DNA from: Sphingomonas sp. SUN019
GTDB lineage: Bacteria > Pseudomonadota > Alphaproteobacteria > Sphingomonadales > Sphingomonadaceae
Reading direction: 5' to 3'
DNA: 64,000 nt
Assembly (NCBI RefSeq): GCF_024758705.1
Contig: NZ_CP096971.1
Location: 1,922,001-1,986,000 of the forward strand
Shown here in pieces: positions 43,268 to 53,692 of the stretch. A program made the translations under genes and the position numbers. Below the pieces are notes generated by a model. The model did not search any database. It worked only from the letters and a program-made list of their open reading frames with translations, and had not been told where the DNA came from. Each line of letters opens with the position of its first letter. Within the stretch, counting starts at the first letter, position 1.

Positions 43268-44128
43268 CTAGAGCGCGGGAGGCGGCGTGGCCGTTTCGGG
43301 GCGCGACATCGATCCGAGGATGGCGGCGCTCTCCAATGTATCGAGCGCCTTGCGCGATGCGACGTAGCGTCGCGCGGCGTTTCGCCATGCCGTCGCCTGC
43401 GATGCGCCGGGCAGGCGATCGACCTCTTCCAGCGCCGCCTCGACCTGCCCGGCATCGAGCATCCGCCGCGCGCGGAGCAGTCGCGCACCCGGTAATGGCG
43501 AGGGCGATCCGGCGTCGCGCAGCACGATCAGGCTGCGCACTTCACGCACCATCCCGTCCCACCAGCCGTCGCCGCCGCTGGCCAGCAACGACGCGTTGCG
43601 ATCGAGCGACTGGCGCAATTCCTCCAGCGTGACGGGGTCGCGCGAGGCCTGGATGACGCTGAGCGTCGCGCTTGGCTGCGTCGCGCCGAAGCGCTGGCGG
43701 AGTTGTTCTTCGAGATACCCCAGGCCCACGCCGCGATCGAGCGCACGGCGCGAGGCGAAGGCGACCAGGATCGCCTCCGCACGGCCGGCATCGGCGGCGG
43801 CGGTGTTCGCGTCGGCGGTGATGGTCGCTGTGCGCGTCTCCAGCGCGGCGATTTGCGCGGCCAGCGCCGCCTCGCGCGTCGCCAGCGTCATGCCCGCGAT
43901 CGGGGCGGCGGTTGCAGCGGCGGGCGCCGGCGCGCTGGCGATTACGGGTTGCGCTGCGGCCGGACTGGGATCGCCTGTCGGCTGTGCGCTGCCGGGCCAG
44001 CGCACCGGCCCGCGCATCGTCGCCCACATCAGCGCAACGCCGATGACGAAGGCGAGGACGATCATGATCGTGATGCCGCCGATCCGCGGCCGACGGGTGA
44101 TGTTGTCGATCGGCGTGGGTTCGATCAT
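43268..44128 (-). CDS. HemX/mitofilin-like membrane protein
   Basis: Single-pass inner-membrane protein (286 aa). A transmembrane helix covers residues 17-38, then come an Ala/Pro linker, a predicted coiled coil (about residues 82-118, 'LATREAALAAQIAALETRT') and a C-terminal helical domain. The position directly after hemD and the layout fit the mitofilin/HemX-like protein found there in alphaproteobacteria. Its role in haem synthesis is not established. It starts 31 nt after the hemD stop on the same strand. Confidence 0.72.
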   Translation of the reverse strand: MIEPTPIDNITRRPRIGGITIMIVLAFVIGVALMWATMRGPVRWPGSAQPTGDPSPAAAQPVIASAPAPAAATAAPIAGMTLATREAALAAQIAALETRTATITADANTAAADAGRAEAILVAFASRRALDRGVGLGYLEEQLRQRFGATQPSATLSVIQASRDPVTLEELRQSLDRNASLLASGGDGWWDGMVREVRSLIVLRDAGSPSPLPGARLLRARRMLDAGQVEAALEEVDRLPGASQATAWRNAARRYVASRKALDTLESAAILGSMSRPETATPPPAL

Positions 44129-44159
44129 GCGGTTCTTATCCCCGCGACCGCCGCACGGG

Positions 44160-44813
44160 TCAATGCGCTAGCGGGGCCGCAAGCGCGACGAGCGCGGCGT
44201 CGGTCGGCGCGTCGGCGGCGGCGACGCTTTCCCAGCCCGATCCGGCGACGGCGGCGATCACCGGACTGAGCGCCGCGATGCAGATCGACCAGCGCCCGGC
44301 CCCGACCAGCGCCTCGAAACGCCGCGCGGCGCGGGCCGAATGCAGCAGCGCGACCGAGCCGGTCAGGGCGTCGATCGCTTCGGGTGGTATAGCGATCTCC
44401 TCGCTCGCATAGACGACAACGCCCTCCCCGCCGACAGCCACCCGATCGCGGCCACTTAAATGGAGCAGTCGATCGAAACCCGCCGCGCGCGCCACGGCGG
44501 CGGCCGCCGCCGCATCACGGTTTCCGACAAGCGTTACGGCGAATCCCGCCGCCCGCGCAGCCTGCGCCGTTGCCTCGCCGACGGCCACGACCGGCAAATG
44601 CTTCAGTTCGCCCAACCCGACCCCGCCATGCCGAATCGCATTGGCGCTGGTGATCAGGATCGCATCGGCGGTGTCGGACGCAGGCGGCGTCCATTCGACC
44701 GGCGCGACTGCGAACAGCGGCAATCGCACAACCTCCAGCCCGAACGCCGCCAGCCGCGCGGCGGTCTCCGCGTTGCCCGGCTCGGGCCGCAGTACGACGA
44801 CCGGACGGGTCAC
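44160..44813 (-). CDS. hemD: Uroporphyrinogen-III synthase
   Basis: Cyclises hydroxymethylbilane with ring D inversion to uroporphyrinogen III (217 aa). HemD sequences vary, but 'VVVLRPEPGNAETAARLAAFG' style start (residues 4-24), 'ILITSANAIR', 'VAVGEATAQAARAAGF' and 'LLHLSGRDR' are recognisable. It overlaps the hemC stop by 4 nt, which makes the call firm. The order hemC-hemD-hemX-like is conserved in related bacteria. Confidence 0.92.
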   Translation of the reverse strand: MTRPVVVLRPEPGNAETAARLAAFGLEVVRLPLFAVAPVEWTPPASDTADAILITSANAIRHGGVGLGELKHLPVVAVGEATAQAARAAGFAVTLVGNRDAAAAAAVARAAGFDRLLHLSGRDRVAVGGEGVVVYASEEIAIPPEAIDALTGSVALLHSARAARRFEALVGAGRWSICIAALSPVIAAVAGSGWESVAAADAPTDAALVALAAPLAH

Positions 44814-45709
44814 CCCCGGAACATGATCCGCACCGCATCCGGCGCGCGCGCCAGCAGGTCGCGCGCCAGATCGAAGCCTACGGAATCGTCGATCCCGCCC
44901 TCACGCTCACCCGCGATACATTCCGCGCCGTCCTCGGTCAGCAATTCGGCCGACAGCCGTATGCGCCCGGCCGATATGGTCGCCAGCGCGCCCACCGCCG
45001 AATGACAATCCGCGCCCAAGGCGGCAAGCAACGCGCGTTCGGCCATTACGGCGATGTGGGTCGCGGGATGATCGATCGCGGCCACTGCGTTCGCCGCCTC
45101 CGACCCGACCAGCGCCTCGATCCCGACCGCGCCCTGCGACGGTGCGGGGAGCATCACGTCCACGGGAATCGCGTTGCCCGTATCGTGGCGCCCGAGCCGG
45201 TCGAGCCCGGCCGCCGCCAGCAGGGTCGCATCGACTTCCCCCGCCGCCAGCTTTCCCAAGCGCGTATCGACGTTGCCGCGGAACAGCACGATCTCCAGAT
45301 CGGGGCGTCGCCGCAGTAGTTGCGCGCGCCGCCGCGGCGAGCTGGTGCCGACCACCGCGCCCGGCCGCAGATCGTCGATCCGATCGACGCCGATAAGCCG
45401 GTCGCGCACGTCGGCGCGCTCCAGCATCGCGGCGACGCAGATTTCGCCGGGGCGAATCGTCTCGACATCCTTCATCGAGTGGACGCAGGCATCGACCTCA
45501 CCCGCGATCAGCGCGCGGTCGAGTTCCTTCGTCCACAGCGCCTTGCCGCCGATTTTGGCCAGAGCGCGGTCCTGGACACGGTCCCCGGTGGTCTTGATGA
45601 CGACGATCTCTATGTCGTCCCAGCCGTGCGCGGCGATCAACGCGTCGCGGACCATGCCCGCCTGGGTGAGTGCGAGCGGCGAACCGCGGGTTCCGAGCCG
45701 AAAGGTCAT
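44810..45709 (-). CDS. hemC: Hydroxymethylbilane synthase (porphobilinogen deaminase)
   Basis: Builds the linear tetrapyrrole from four porphobilinogen units (299 aa). It starts '[17 protein letters not shown]'; the catalytic aspartate is D81 in 'HSMKDVET'. '[18 protein letters not shown]' and '[12 protein letters not shown]' bind the cofactor, and C235 in 'GADCHSAVG' holds the dipyrromethane. The ATG at 45709 is 66 nt from the divergent tsaD start, so the two promoters share that gap. Confidence 0.96.
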   Translation of the reverse strand: MTFRLGTRGSPLALTQAGMVRDALIAAHGWDDIEIVVIKTTGDRVQDRALAKIGGKALWTKELDRALIAGEVDACVHSMKDVETIRPGEICVAAMLERADVRDRLIGVDRIDDLRPGAVVGTSSPRRRAQLLRRRPDLEIVLFRGNVDTRLGKLAAGEVDATLLAAAGLDRLGRHDTGNAIPVDVMLPAPSQGAVGIEALVGSEAANAVAAIDHPATHIAVMAERALLAALGADCHSAVGALATISAGRIRLSAELLTEDGAECIAGEREGGIDDSVGFDLARDLLARAPDAVRIMFRG

Positions 45710-45775
45710 GGGTGCAGGGGATGGCGCAAGCCGCGCCCTTCGACAAGCTGCGGTCGAGTGGATAGGAGGGCTGCC

Positions 45776-46801
45776 ATGTTGATCCTGGGCCTGGAATCCT
45801 CCTGCGACGAAACCGCCGCCGCTTTGGTGACCGGCGACCGCCGCGTGCTGGCGCACCGGCTGGCGGGGCAGGAGGCGGCGCATCGGCCCTATGGCGGGGT
45901 CGTCCCCGAGATTGCCGCGCGGGCGCACGTCGAGGCGCTGGAACCGTTGATCGCGGCCGCATTCGCGGATGCGGGGGTGACGCTGGCCGATGTCGATGCG
46001 GTGGCGGCGACGGCGGGACCGGGGCTGATCGGCGGGGTGATGGTCGGGCTGGTCACGGGCAAGGCGCTGGCGCACGCCGCGGGAAAGCCGCTGATCGCGG
46101 TCAATCATCTGGAGGGGCACGCGCTCAGCCCGCGGCTGTCCGACCCCGATCTCGATTTTCCCTATCTGCTGCTGCTGGTCTCGGGCGGGCATTGCCAGTT
46201 GCTGCTGGTCGAGGGCGTCGCGCGCTATCGCCGCTTGGCGACGACGATCGACGATGCGGCGGGGGAGGCGTTCGACAAGACCGCCAAGCTGCTGGGGCTG
46301 GGCTTTCCCGGCGGTCCTGCGGTCGAACAGGCCGCCGCCGCGGGCGATCCGAAGGCGGTCCCGTTGCCGCGCCCGTTGAAAGGATCACCCGAACCGCATT
46401 TCTCCTTCGCGGGGCTGAAAAGCGCGGTGGCGCGCGCGGTCGGGCAGCATTCGACCGAAGACCTTGCGGCGTCGTTCCAGGCCGCGGTGATCGATTGCCT
46501 GACCGACCGGACGCGCGGCGCGATTGCGCGCGCGGGACGCGTCACCGCATTGGTTGTGGCGGGCGGGGTCGCCGCCAATCGTCCGATCCGTGAGGCGTTG
46601 CAGGGACTGGCGGGTGAGAACGGCCTGCGTTTCGTCGCGCCGCCGCTGTGGCTGTGTACCGACAATGCCGCGATGATCGCGTGGGCGGGGGCCGAGCGGC
46701 TTTCTGCGGGGCTGACCGACCCGCTAGACGCACCCGCCCGCGCGCGCTGGCCGCTCGATCCGGCGGCGGAGGCGGTGCGTGGCGCGGGGGTAAAGGCATG
46801 A
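45776..46801 (+). CDS. tsaD: tRNA N6-threonylcarbamoyladenosine transferase TsaD
   Basis: Transfers the threonylcarbamoyl group to A37 of ANN-decoding tRNAs (341 aa). The start '[17 protein letters not shown]', metal-binding HxxxH in '[11 protein letters not shown]', '[11 protein letters not shown]', 'SFAGLKSAV' and '[15 protein letters not shown]' are diagnostic. ATG at 45776 has AGGAGG 6 nt upstream. It overlaps gpsA (ATGA). Confidence 0.96.
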   Translation: MLILGLESSCDETAAALVTGDRRVLAHRLAGQEAAHRPYGGVVPEIAARAHVEALEPLIAAAFADAGVTLADVDAVAATAGPGLIGGVMVGLVTGKALAHAAGKPLIAVNHLEGHALSPRLSDPDLDFPYLLLLVSGGHCQLLLVEGVARYRRLATTIDDAAGEAFDKTAKLLGLGFPGGPAVEQAAAAGDPKAVPLPRPLKGSPEPHFSFAGLKSAVARAVGQHSTEDLAASFQAAVIDCLTDRTRGAIARAGRVTALVVAGGVAANRPIREALQGLAGENGLRFVAPPLWLCTDNAAMIAWAGAERLSAGLTDPLDAPARARWPLDPAAEAVRGAGVKA

Positions 46802-47769
46802 CGATCGGGGTGATCGGCGCGGGCGCGTGGGGCACCGCGATCGCGCAGGTGATGGCGCAGGACCGGCCGGTTATCTTGTGGGCGCTGGAAGCGGAGGTGG
46901 TCGCGTCGATCAACGAAGCGCGGGAGAACACGCTTTATCTGCCCGGTGCCGCGCTGTCGGAGAATGTCCGCGCGACCGGCGATCTCGCCGATCTCGCCAG
47001 CGCGGACATATTGTTCGTCGTGACGCCCGCACAGCACCTTCGCGCGACGCTGGCGAAGCTGCCGACAAGCGGCGGCGCGCTGGTGCTGTGCGCGAAGGGG
47101 ATCGAGGCGGGGACGCTGATGCTGCTGCACGAGGTCGCGGCAGAAATTCATCCCGAACGCGCGGTATACGTCATGTCGGGGCCGACGTTCGCGCGCGAGG
47201 TGGCCGACGGCCTGCCGACCGCGGTGACGCTGGCGCATCACGATCGCGCGGCCGCGGGTGCGATGGCCGCGCGGATCGCGCGGCCGACGCTGCGGCCCTA
47301 TCCCAGCACCGACGTGGTCGGAGCTGAGATCGGTGGCGCGGTGAAGAATGTGCTCGCCATCGCGTGCGGCGTCGTCGAGGGCGCGGGACTGGGCCAGAAC
47401 GCGCGCGCCGCGCTGATCGCGCGCGGCTTTGCGGAGATGACGCGATTCGGGCTGGCGCGGGGTGCGCGGGCGGAGACGCTGGCGGGGCTGTCCGGGCTGG
47501 GCGACCTGGTGCTGACCTGTTCGTCGACCGCGTCGCGCAATTTCTCGTTGGGCGTGGGGCTGGGCCGCGGCGAGCGCGCGGCGGACCTGCTGGCTGATCG
47601 ACGCACGGTGGCGGAGGGGGCGTTCACCGCACCGGTGCTGCAAGAGGCGGCGGCGCGGGCGGGCGTCGACATGCCGATCGCCGAGGCGGTGTGCCGCTTG
47701 CTGGCAGGCGACGCGGCGCGCGCGGTGATCGGCGATCTCTTGGCGCGGCCGATCCGGGGTGAAGACTAA
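46798..47769 (+). CDS. gpsA: Glycerol-3-phosphate dehydrogenase [NAD(P)+]
   Basis: Reduces dihydroxyacetone phosphate to sn-glycerol 3-phosphate for phospholipid synthesis (323 aa). The Rossmann motif is '[18 protein letters not shown]'. '[18 protein letters not shown]' and the catalytic lysine in '[12 protein letters not shown]' are followed by '[14 protein letters not shown]'. It is cotranscribed with tsaD. Its TAA overlaps the stop of the convergent AsmA gene by 4 nt. Confidence 0.96.
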   Translation: MTIGVIGAGAWGTAIAQVMAQDRPVILWALEAEVVASINEARENTLYLPGAALSENVRATGDLADLASADILFVVTPAQHLRATLAKLPTSGGALVLCAKGIEAGTLMLLHEVAAEIHPERAVYVMSGPTFAREVADGLPTAVTLAHHDRAAAGAMAARIARPTLRPYPSTDVVGAEIGGAVKNVLAIACGVVEGAGLGQNARAALIARGFAEMTRFGLARGARAETLAGLSGLGDLVLTCSSTASRNFSLGVGLGRGERAADLLADRRTVAEGAFTAPVLQEAAARAGVDMPIAEAVCRLLAGDAARAVIGDLLARPIRGED

Positions 47770-49649
47770 CGCAGCACTTGCGTGCTCAAGCCCTCACAAT
47801 CGGCGTCCCTCGCGGTCGGGCCTTGTCTCCCCGTGATCGCGCGGCCGATCGCTTTGAAGAAATTGCCGACCGATTTGACTTCCTTCGGCACGATGATGTC
47901 GGGCTGGCTGATCGTTCCGGCCATCGTCGCCGATCCGGGGAGGCGCAGGATGCTCTGGCGCTTGGGCGCGCCGGTCAAGCGGATCGCGACCGTTTCGTCG
48001 GGGAAGACGATCGTCCCCTCCCCGCGCATCTGGCTCGCGCTGGTGTCGAGCACCATCGGGTCGACCTGCCCGCGCCCGCCGCGCACGTTCAGCCCTACGA
48101 TCACGCAACGCAGAACCGCGCGCTCGTCCTTGTCGGCGGTCAGTGCCCGACCGACGTCGAAGCCCAGCGCGTCGGCAATCTTCGCCGGAAGCGATCCGTC
48201 GCGCGCCGCCAGCCCGATGCGCCCGTCCGACGCGGCGATCGCTTCGCGGATCGTGCTGCCGCGTCCGACCAGCATCGCACGCGCATCGACTCGCCCGGTC
48301 ACCGATCCGCCGCCGCCGGCCAGCGCGCCGATGCTGCTCCGGTTGAGCCGCAGGTCGAGCGTAACCTTCGGCACGCGCACACCGCCGCGCTGATCGACCA
48401 CCGCGCGGCCGGTGATCGTCCCCTGCCGCAGCCCGAGAGTCAGCGGCGCTACCGTCAGCAACTGATGATCGAGCGTGAAGACGCCCTTCGCTGCGGTCAG
48501 CGACGACGGGCCGTGGCGGCTAACGATCCGACCGACGGTGAACGCGATACGCCCGTCGGTCCTGCCGATCTTGCCGATGTTGATGCGGGTGTCGGGGACG
48601 ATCCGCGGCCCCGTCGCGCGCTTCTTCGCGGCGGCCTCGGCCAGCCCCTCGTCGGAGGCGAGATCGTCGAAGTCGAGCTGGCGCGAGACGATATCGCCGT
48701 CCAGCTTTGTCCGGCCATCTTCCTTCTTCACTGTCAGCCGTCCGTCGAGGTCGGAGCGTCCGATCCGTCCATTCAGCCGCGTGATGTCCCACACGTCGGC
48801 GTCGCGACGGATGTGCGCCGACAGCACGACCGGCTGGGTCCGAAACAGCCCGGCCTCTATCACCGCATCGATCAGCTTCAGGTCGGCGGCCTCGGCGGTC
48901 ACGTCCAGCGTCATCGCGTCGGTCGACAGCGGGCGATCCATTATGCCCTTCGCGCGCATCTTCAGCGCGTCGCCCAGCAACGCGACCGTGAAGGGCCACG
49001 CGCCGTCGTTGCCGCCCGCGATGGCGGGAGCCGACGCGGTGACCTTCACCGGCACGTCGCGGATCAGTCCGGTCCCGGCGATACGCAGGCCGCGCGCGCT
49101 GTCGGAGGTCATCGCCACGTCGAACGAGCGCCCCGCCTTCAAATCGCGATAGACGATGCGCGAATCGGCGACGGTCAATTGGTCCAGCACGCGACCGCCG
49201 GGGCCGCGGCGTTCCTGCGTTTCACCCCAGCTGCGCCGTCCGTCCTTCGTGCGGACCAGCGACAGGCGGACGCCCGACAAGGTCACGTCGCGCGCCTTGA
49301 ACCGGCCGCGCAGCAGGGGCAGCGCGAGGAAGCCGATCTGCGCGTTCTCGATCCGCGCGAGGTCGGTCGACCCGGCCCAGGCGGGGCCGGGGATGCGCAC
49401 GCCCTTCAGCGCGATCACGGGGCGGAAGCCGAAATGGTCGACGCGCTCCATCGACGCGATCGTGACGGTGCGGCCGAAGCGGCGGCTTAGGCGATCCTCG
49501 ATCGTGCCCTTCAGTGACCCCCATGGAAAGGCGGCGAGCAATATCAGCAGCGCCAGTGCAAGGCCGACGATCGCCGCGGCGGCGATGTGGATACGACGGT
49601 CGTGCCGCAACCGGTCGGCGAGATTGCTGGCCATCGCAGCGAGACGCAT
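47766..49649 (-). CDS. AsmA-family protein
   Basis: Large AsmA-type envelope protein (627 aa from ATG at 49649) with one N-terminal membrane helix ('IHIAAAAIVGLALALLILLA') and a long periplasmic beta-rich part. The family is linked to outer-membrane biogenesis and lipid traffic. The C-terminal AsmA repeat region contains 'GSVTGRVDARAMLVGRGST' and 'MRGEGTIVFPDETVAIRLTG'. The start is uncertain: ATG at 49634 and TTG at 49661 are alternatives, and none has a strong ribosome site. Confidence 0.87.
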   Translation of the reverse strand: MRLAAMASNLADRLRHDRRIHIAAAAIVGLALALLILLAAFPWGSLKGTIEDRLSRRFGRTVTIASMERVDHFGFRPVIALKGVRIPGPAWAGSTDLARIENAQIGFLALPLLRGRFKARDVTLSGVRLSLVRTKDGRRSWGETQERRGPGGRVLDQLTVADSRIVYRDLKAGRSFDVAMTSDSARGLRIAGTGLIRDVPVKVTASAPAIAGGNDGAWPFTVALLGDALKMRAKGIMDRPLSTDAMTLDVTAEAADLKLIDAVIEAGLFRTQPVVLSAHIRRDADVWDITRLNGRIGRSDLDGRLTVKKEDGRTKLDGDIVSRQLDFDDLASDEGLAEAAAKKRATGPRIVPDTRINIGKIGRTDGRIAFTVGRIVSRHGPSSLTAAKGVFTLDHQLLTVAPLTLGLRQGTITGRAVVDQRGGVRVPKVTLDLRLNRSSIGALAGGGGSVTGRVDARAMLVGRGSTIREAIAASDGRIGLAARDGSLPAKIADALGFDVGRALTADKDERAVLRCVIVGLNVRGGRGQVDPMVLDTSASQMRGEGTIVFPDETVAIRLTGAPKRQSILRLPGSATMAGTISQPDIIVPKEVKSVGNFFKAIGRAITGRQGPTARDADCEGLSTQVLR

Positions 49650-49677
49650 GCGAGGGCGCAATCGTTCCGCGGGCGTA

Positions 49678-49839
49678 TCAGAAATCGACCGCGATCCCCT
49701 TCAGTTCCCAATCGCCGTAGCGCACCGGATCCTTCCCGAGCGGGTCGTTCGCCGGGCGCACGACCGGTGCCGGTTCGGGCACGGGCGGGTTGGGCGAAAG
49801 GTATGCTGGCGGCTTCACGGAGGCGGGGCGCTTCGACAT
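49678..49839 (-). CDS. DUF1674 protein (SDHAF4-like)
   Basis: 53-residue protein, shorter than most gene callers accept, between AsmA and rsmB. It starts 'MSKRPASVKPPAYLSP' and ends with the family signature 'GKDPVRYGDWELKGIAVDF'. DUF1674 includes SDHAF4, a succinate dehydrogenase assembly factor of mitochondria, and the bacterial members are thought to act similarly. It is divergent from rsmB and 29 nt upstream of AsmA on the same strand. Confidence 0.9.
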   Translation of the reverse strand: MSKRPASVKPPAYLSPNPPVPEPAPVVRPANDPLGKDPVRYGDWELKGIAVDF

Positions 49840-49895
49840 CGCGGCTGTTTCCCTCTAGGTCGCCCGCATATCGTACCTCGGAGACCCAATTCCAA

Positions 49896-51173
49896 GTGAA
49901 GCAACCACGTTCCCCCGATCCGCTCGGCACCGCAGCGCGGCGCGCCGCCATCCGGTTGCTCGATGCGGTGCTGCGCCGGGGCGAGCCGCTGGAATCGGCG
50001 CTGGCGCTGGCGACGCGCGCGCTGCCGGGCGGGCCGGACCGGGGGTTGGCGCATGCGATCGCCGCGGAGACGCTGCGGCGAATGACCGATCTGGACGTGC
50101 TAATCGATTCGGCGACGAAGCAGCGGCTGCCCGACGACGCGAAGGCGCGGTTCGCGCTGCGCATCGCGCTGGTGCAGGTGCTGGCGCTGGGGACGCCGCC
50201 GCATGCCGCGATTTCGACCGTTTTGCCGCTGGTTGACGGGGGTCCGCGCAAGCTGGTGCACGGCGTGTTCGGGACGTTGATGCGGGGGCAGGCGACGCTG
50301 CCCGAGGTGCCGACGCTGCCCGCGGGCGTGGCGGAGCGTTGGGCGCATTGGGGGGCGGATGTTGGCGAAGGTGCCGCACGTGCGATAAGCGCGCCGCCGC
50401 CGTTGGATTTGAGCCTGAGCGATCCGGGCAAAACCGCGGAATGGGCCGAGCGGCTGGGGGGCGTTTCGCTGGCCCCCGGCCATGTCCGGATCAAGGATGC
50501 GGGGCAAGTTACCGAGCTTTCTGGCTTTGCCGAGGGCGCGTGGTGGGTGCAGGACATCGCCGCGAGCATCCCGGCGCGGATGTTGGCGGATGTTGGCGGT
50601 AGCGTCGTCGATGTTTGCGCTGCGCCGGGTGGAAAGACACTGCAACTTGCCGCCGCGGGCGCCAGCGTCACCGCGATCGATGTGTCCGAAACGCGGATCA
50701 AGCGGCTTCGGGAGAATATCGCGCGCGCGCAGGCCAAGGTGACCGTGGTGCAGGCCGACGCGCTCGACTGGACGCCGCCCGCGCCGGTCGATGTGGTGCT
50801 GGTCGATGCGCCGTGCAGCGCGACCGGCATCTTCCGGCGCCACCCCGACGTGCTGTACCGCGCAACGCCCGCGATCATCGCCGAAATGGCCGAGGTGCAG
50901 GCGAAGATCTTAGCGCGCGCCGCGGAGTGGGTGAAGCCGGGTGGGGCTTTGGTCTATGCCACCTGTTCGCTGGAGCCCGCCGAGGGGGAGGCGCAGCTGG
51001 AGCGGTTCATGGCCGACCGAAGCGATTACGCGATCGAGGCCCCCGGCCCCGGCCTGCCGGATGGCGTCACCGCGCACGATGGCGGCTGGGTCCGCACGTT
51101 GCCCGGCACGCTGGAGGCGGAGGGCGGTTGCGACGGGTTCTTTATCGTCAAGCTGCGCCGCGCTTCCGCCTGA
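49896..51173 (+). CDS. rRNA small-subunit cytosine-5 methyltransferase (RsmB/NOP family)
   Basis: SAM-dependent m5C methyltransferase (425 aa from GTG at 49896). The N-terminal NusB-like domain (about residues 10-135) is followed by the Rossmann MTase with 'VVDVCAAPGGKTLQLAAAG', 'VVQADALDW', the cysteine motif 'VDAPCSATGIFRRHPDV' and the second cysteine in 'YATCSLEPAEGE'. The NusB-like domain points to RsmB (16S C967). The GTG choice places the start after a non-conserved stretch. It is followed by rpe after 25 nt. Confidence 0.92.
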   Translation: MKQPRSPDPLGTAARRAAIRLLDAVLRRGEPLESALALATRALPGGPDRGLAHAIAAETLRRMTDLDVLIDSATKQRLPDDAKARFALRIALVQVLALGTPPHAAISTVLPLVDGGPRKLVHGVFGTLMRGQATLPEVPTLPAGVAERWAHWGADVGEGAARAISAPPPLDLSLSDPGKTAEWAERLGGVSLAPGHVRIKDAGQVTELSGFAEGAWWVQDIAASIPARMLADVGGSVVDVCAAPGGKTLQLAAAGASVTAIDVSETRIKRLRENIARAQAKVTVVQADALDWTPPAPVDVVLVDAPCSATGIFRRHPDVLYRATPAIIAEMAEVQAKILARAAEWVKPGGALVYATCSLEPAEGEAQLERFMADRSDYAIEAPGPGLPDGVTAHDGGWVRTLPGTLEAEGGCDGFFIVKLRRASA

Positions 51174-51198
51174 TCGAAACCCGCGCTAGAGTTTGCCC

Positions 51199-51861
51199 AT
51201 GCAAAAGCCCGTCCGCATAGCGCCGTCGATCCTGTCCGCCGATTTCGCGAAGCTGGGCGAGGAAGTGCGCGCGATCGACGAAGCGGGGGCGGACTGGATC
51301 CACGTCGATGTGATGGACGGGCATTTCGTGCCCAATATCACGATCGGCCCGGCGGTGGTGAAGGCGCTCAGGCCCCACACGAAGAAGCCGTTCGACGTCC
51401 ACCTGATGATTTCGCCTGTCGACCTGTATCTCGACGCGTTTGCAGAGGCCGGGGCGGATTGCATCACGGTGCATCCCGAGGCGGGGCCGCACATCCACCG
51501 GTCGATCCAGCACATCAAGGGTCTCGGCATCCGCGCGGGCGTGGTGCTGAACCCCGGCACGCCCGCGAAGATGCTCGATTACCTGATGGATATGGTCGAT
51601 CTGGTGCTGGTGATGAGCGTGAACCCCGGCTTCGGCGGGCAGAGCTTCATCACGTCGCAGCTGAAGAAGATCGCCGCGATCCGCAAGATGATCGAGGCGA
51701 GCGGGCGCGACATCGACCTGGAGGTCGACGGCGGAGTCGACGCGACGACCGCCAAACTGTGCATCGAGGCGGGCGCGGATGCGCTGGTCGCTGGCACCGC
51801 CACCTTCCGCGGCGGGCCGGATGCCTACGCCGCCAATATCGCCGCGTTACGAGGCGAATGA
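51199..51861 (+). CDS. rpe: Ribulose-phosphate 3-epimerase
   Basis: Pentose-phosphate pathway epimerase (220 aa) interconverting ribulose 5-phosphate and xylulose 5-phosphate. Full set of signatures: '[17 protein letters not shown]', '[17 protein letters not shown]', 'DVHLMI', '[14 protein letters not shown]' and '[13 protein letters not shown]'. ATG at 51199. Its stop overlaps the heparinase-like gene start (ATGA). Confidence 0.97.
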   Translation: MQKPVRIAPSILSADFAKLGEEVRAIDEAGADWIHVDVMDGHFVPNITIGPAVVKALRPHTKKPFDVHLMISPVDLYLDAFAEAGADCITVHPEAGPHIHRSIQHIKGLGIRAGVVLNPGTPAKMLDYLMDMVDLVLVMSVNPGFGGQSFITSQLKKIAAIRKMIEASGRDIDLEVDGGVDATTAKLCIEAGADALVAGTATFRGGPDAYAANIAALRGE

Positions 51862-53591
51862 GCGCGACGAACGACGACCCCGCCACCGACGGGATCGACG
51901 AAGGCAAACGGCTGATCCGCACCGGCGGCGACCGCGGCCTGTCGCTGGCCGAGCGGCTGACCGAGACGTTCGACCGGCTGACGTGGCGCACCCCGATCCA
52001 TTCGCTGCGACTGAAGGGGCGCTATCCGCTGAAGCTGATCGCGGTGCCCGACGATCCATTATTCGGCGATGTCGCGCGTGGGACCGCGCTGCTGGAAGGC
52101 CGCATCCTGTTCCGTGGGGAGACGCGCCCGATCGAGGGGCTGGATTTCCGCACGCTGGAGGTGTCGCCCGCCTTTGCCGAACATCTCCATTCGTTCGCCT
52201 GGCTGCGCGACCTGTCGAGCGTCGCGACGCGGGCGCAGGCGTCGCCGGTGGCCGAAGACCTGATGTCGCGCTGGATCGCGGGCCATGCGGAAAAGATTTC
52301 GGGACCGGCGTGGCGGCCCGATCTGTGGGGTCGGCGGCTGCTGTTCTGGACGAGCCACGCCCCGCTGATCCTGTCGTCGACCGACCTGATCTATCGATCG
52401 AAGGTGTTGAACGCGCTGGCGCGCGGTGCGCGCCATCTGGATCGCGGGGCGGACAAGGCGACGCCCGGCCCGGCGCGAATCGCGGCGTGGTGCGGGGTGA
52501 TCGTGGCCGGGCTGCTGATCCCCGGCGGCGATCCGCGACGTGTGTTTGGCGAACACGGGCTGTCGCGCGCGCTGACCACCGCGCTGTTCGACGACGGCGG
52601 CGTGGTCAGCCGGTCGCCCGCGGCGTTGCTGGACGCGGTCGCGCTGCTGACGATGCTGCGCGAAACCTATGCCGCGCGGCGGATGGATTTGCCCGAATTT
52701 GCACAGGACGCGCTGGCAAAGATGATTCCGGCGCTGCTCGGCGCGTGTCATGCCGACCGGGGGCTGGCGAGCTGGCAGGGCGGCGGACCGGTGCCGGGCG
52801 AGCGCGTCCAGCAGATCATCACCGCCAGCCGGGTGCGCACGCGTCCGCTGCGGCAGGCGCGCGAATGGGGGTATCAGCGGCTGGCGGCGGGCGGCGCGGT
52901 GCTGATCGTCGACGCCGCCCCGCCGCCGGTGGCGCGCGTCGTGGAGGGCGGGTGCGCATCGACGCTGGCGTTCGAGTTTTCCGATGGCGAGGCGCGCGTG
53001 ATCGTCAATTGCGGCGGCGCGCGGGCGGCGGCGGCGCAATTGCCGGCCGGCATCGCGAAGGCGCTGCGCAGCACCGCGGCGCATTCGACGCTGACGATTG
53101 CGGACACCAATTCGACCGCGATCCATGCCGACGGGACGTTGGGCCGCGGGGTTGCCGAGGTCGAACTGTCGCGGCAGGAGTCCGAAGGCGCCAGCCGGAT
53201 CGAGGCGAGCCACGACGGTTATGTCCGCCGCCACGGCTTCGTCCACCGCCGCCAATTGCTGCTGACCGGCGACGGGAAGGAATTGCGCGGCGAGGATTCG
53301 CTGCTGCCGCGCGGGCGCCGCCGCAAGGGTGCGGGCGTGCCGTTCGCGATCCGCTTTCACCTGGGGCGCGGGGTGCAGGCGTCGCCGACCGCGGACGGGC
53401 TGGCGGCGGTGCTCCGGCTGCCGGGCGGGGCGATCTGGCAGTTTCGCGTGCGCGCCGATGCGTTCGCGATCGAGGATTCGCTGTGGATCGATGGCGACGG
53501 ACGACCGATCGCAACGCAGCAGCTGGTGGTGACGGGGGTGGCCGATCCGGGTGGAGCAGCCGTTAGCTGGGCGTTGAAGCGGGCGCGGTGA
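51858..53591 (+). CDS. Heparinase II/III-family protein
   Basis: Protein (577 aa) of the heparinase II/III family: an alpha-helical toroid in the first half and a beta-sandwich in the second. It is found in this rsmB-rpe-purH setting in many alphaproteobacteria, so it is probably an envelope or cell-wall polysaccharide enzyme and not a true heparinase. No clear signal peptide is visible. '[20 protein letters not shown]' and '[14 protein letters not shown]' mark the beta domain, and '[20 protein letters not shown]' its conserved centre. Coupled to rpe by ATGA. Confidence 0.85.
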   Translation: MSATNDDPATDGIDEGKRLIRTGGDRGLSLAERLTETFDRLTWRTPIHSLRLKGRYPLKLIAVPDDPLFGDVARGTALLEGRILFRGETRPIEGLDFRTLEVSPAFAEHLHSFAWLRDLSSVATRAQASPVAEDLMSRWIAGHAEKISGPAWRPDLWGRRLLFWTSHAPLILSSTDLIYRSKVLNALARGARHLDRGADKATPGPARIAAWCGVIVAGLLIPGGDPRRVFGEHGLSRALTTALFDDGGVVSRSPAALLDAVALLTMLRETYAARRMDLPEFAQDALAKMIPALLGACHADRGLASWQGGGPVPGERVQQIITASRVRTRPLRQAREWGYQRLAAGGAVLIVDAAPPPVARVVEGGCASTLAFEFSDGEARVIVNCGGARAAAAQLPAGIAKALRSTAAHSTLTIADTNSTAIHADGTLGRGVAEVELSRQESEGASRIEASHDGYVRRHGFVHRRQLLLTGDGKELRGEDSLLPRGRRRKGAGVPFAIRFHLGRGVQASPTADGLAAVLRLPGGAIWQFRVRADAFAIEDSLWIDGDGRPIATQQLVVTGVADPGGAAVSWALKRAR

Positions 53592-53692
53592 CCAGTCTTG
53601 CGCACGAGCCAGAGCATCTCTCCGGGGGCGCTTTCATCCGGGCGGATCAGACTTTAAGGCGCGCGGGCATTCCTCGTCCACGAAAGCCCGCC

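Noticed and set aside
53592..53692. Purine or ZTP riboswitch before purH.
   Set aside because: I could not match the conserved core of known purine-related riboswitches in the 101-nt gap.
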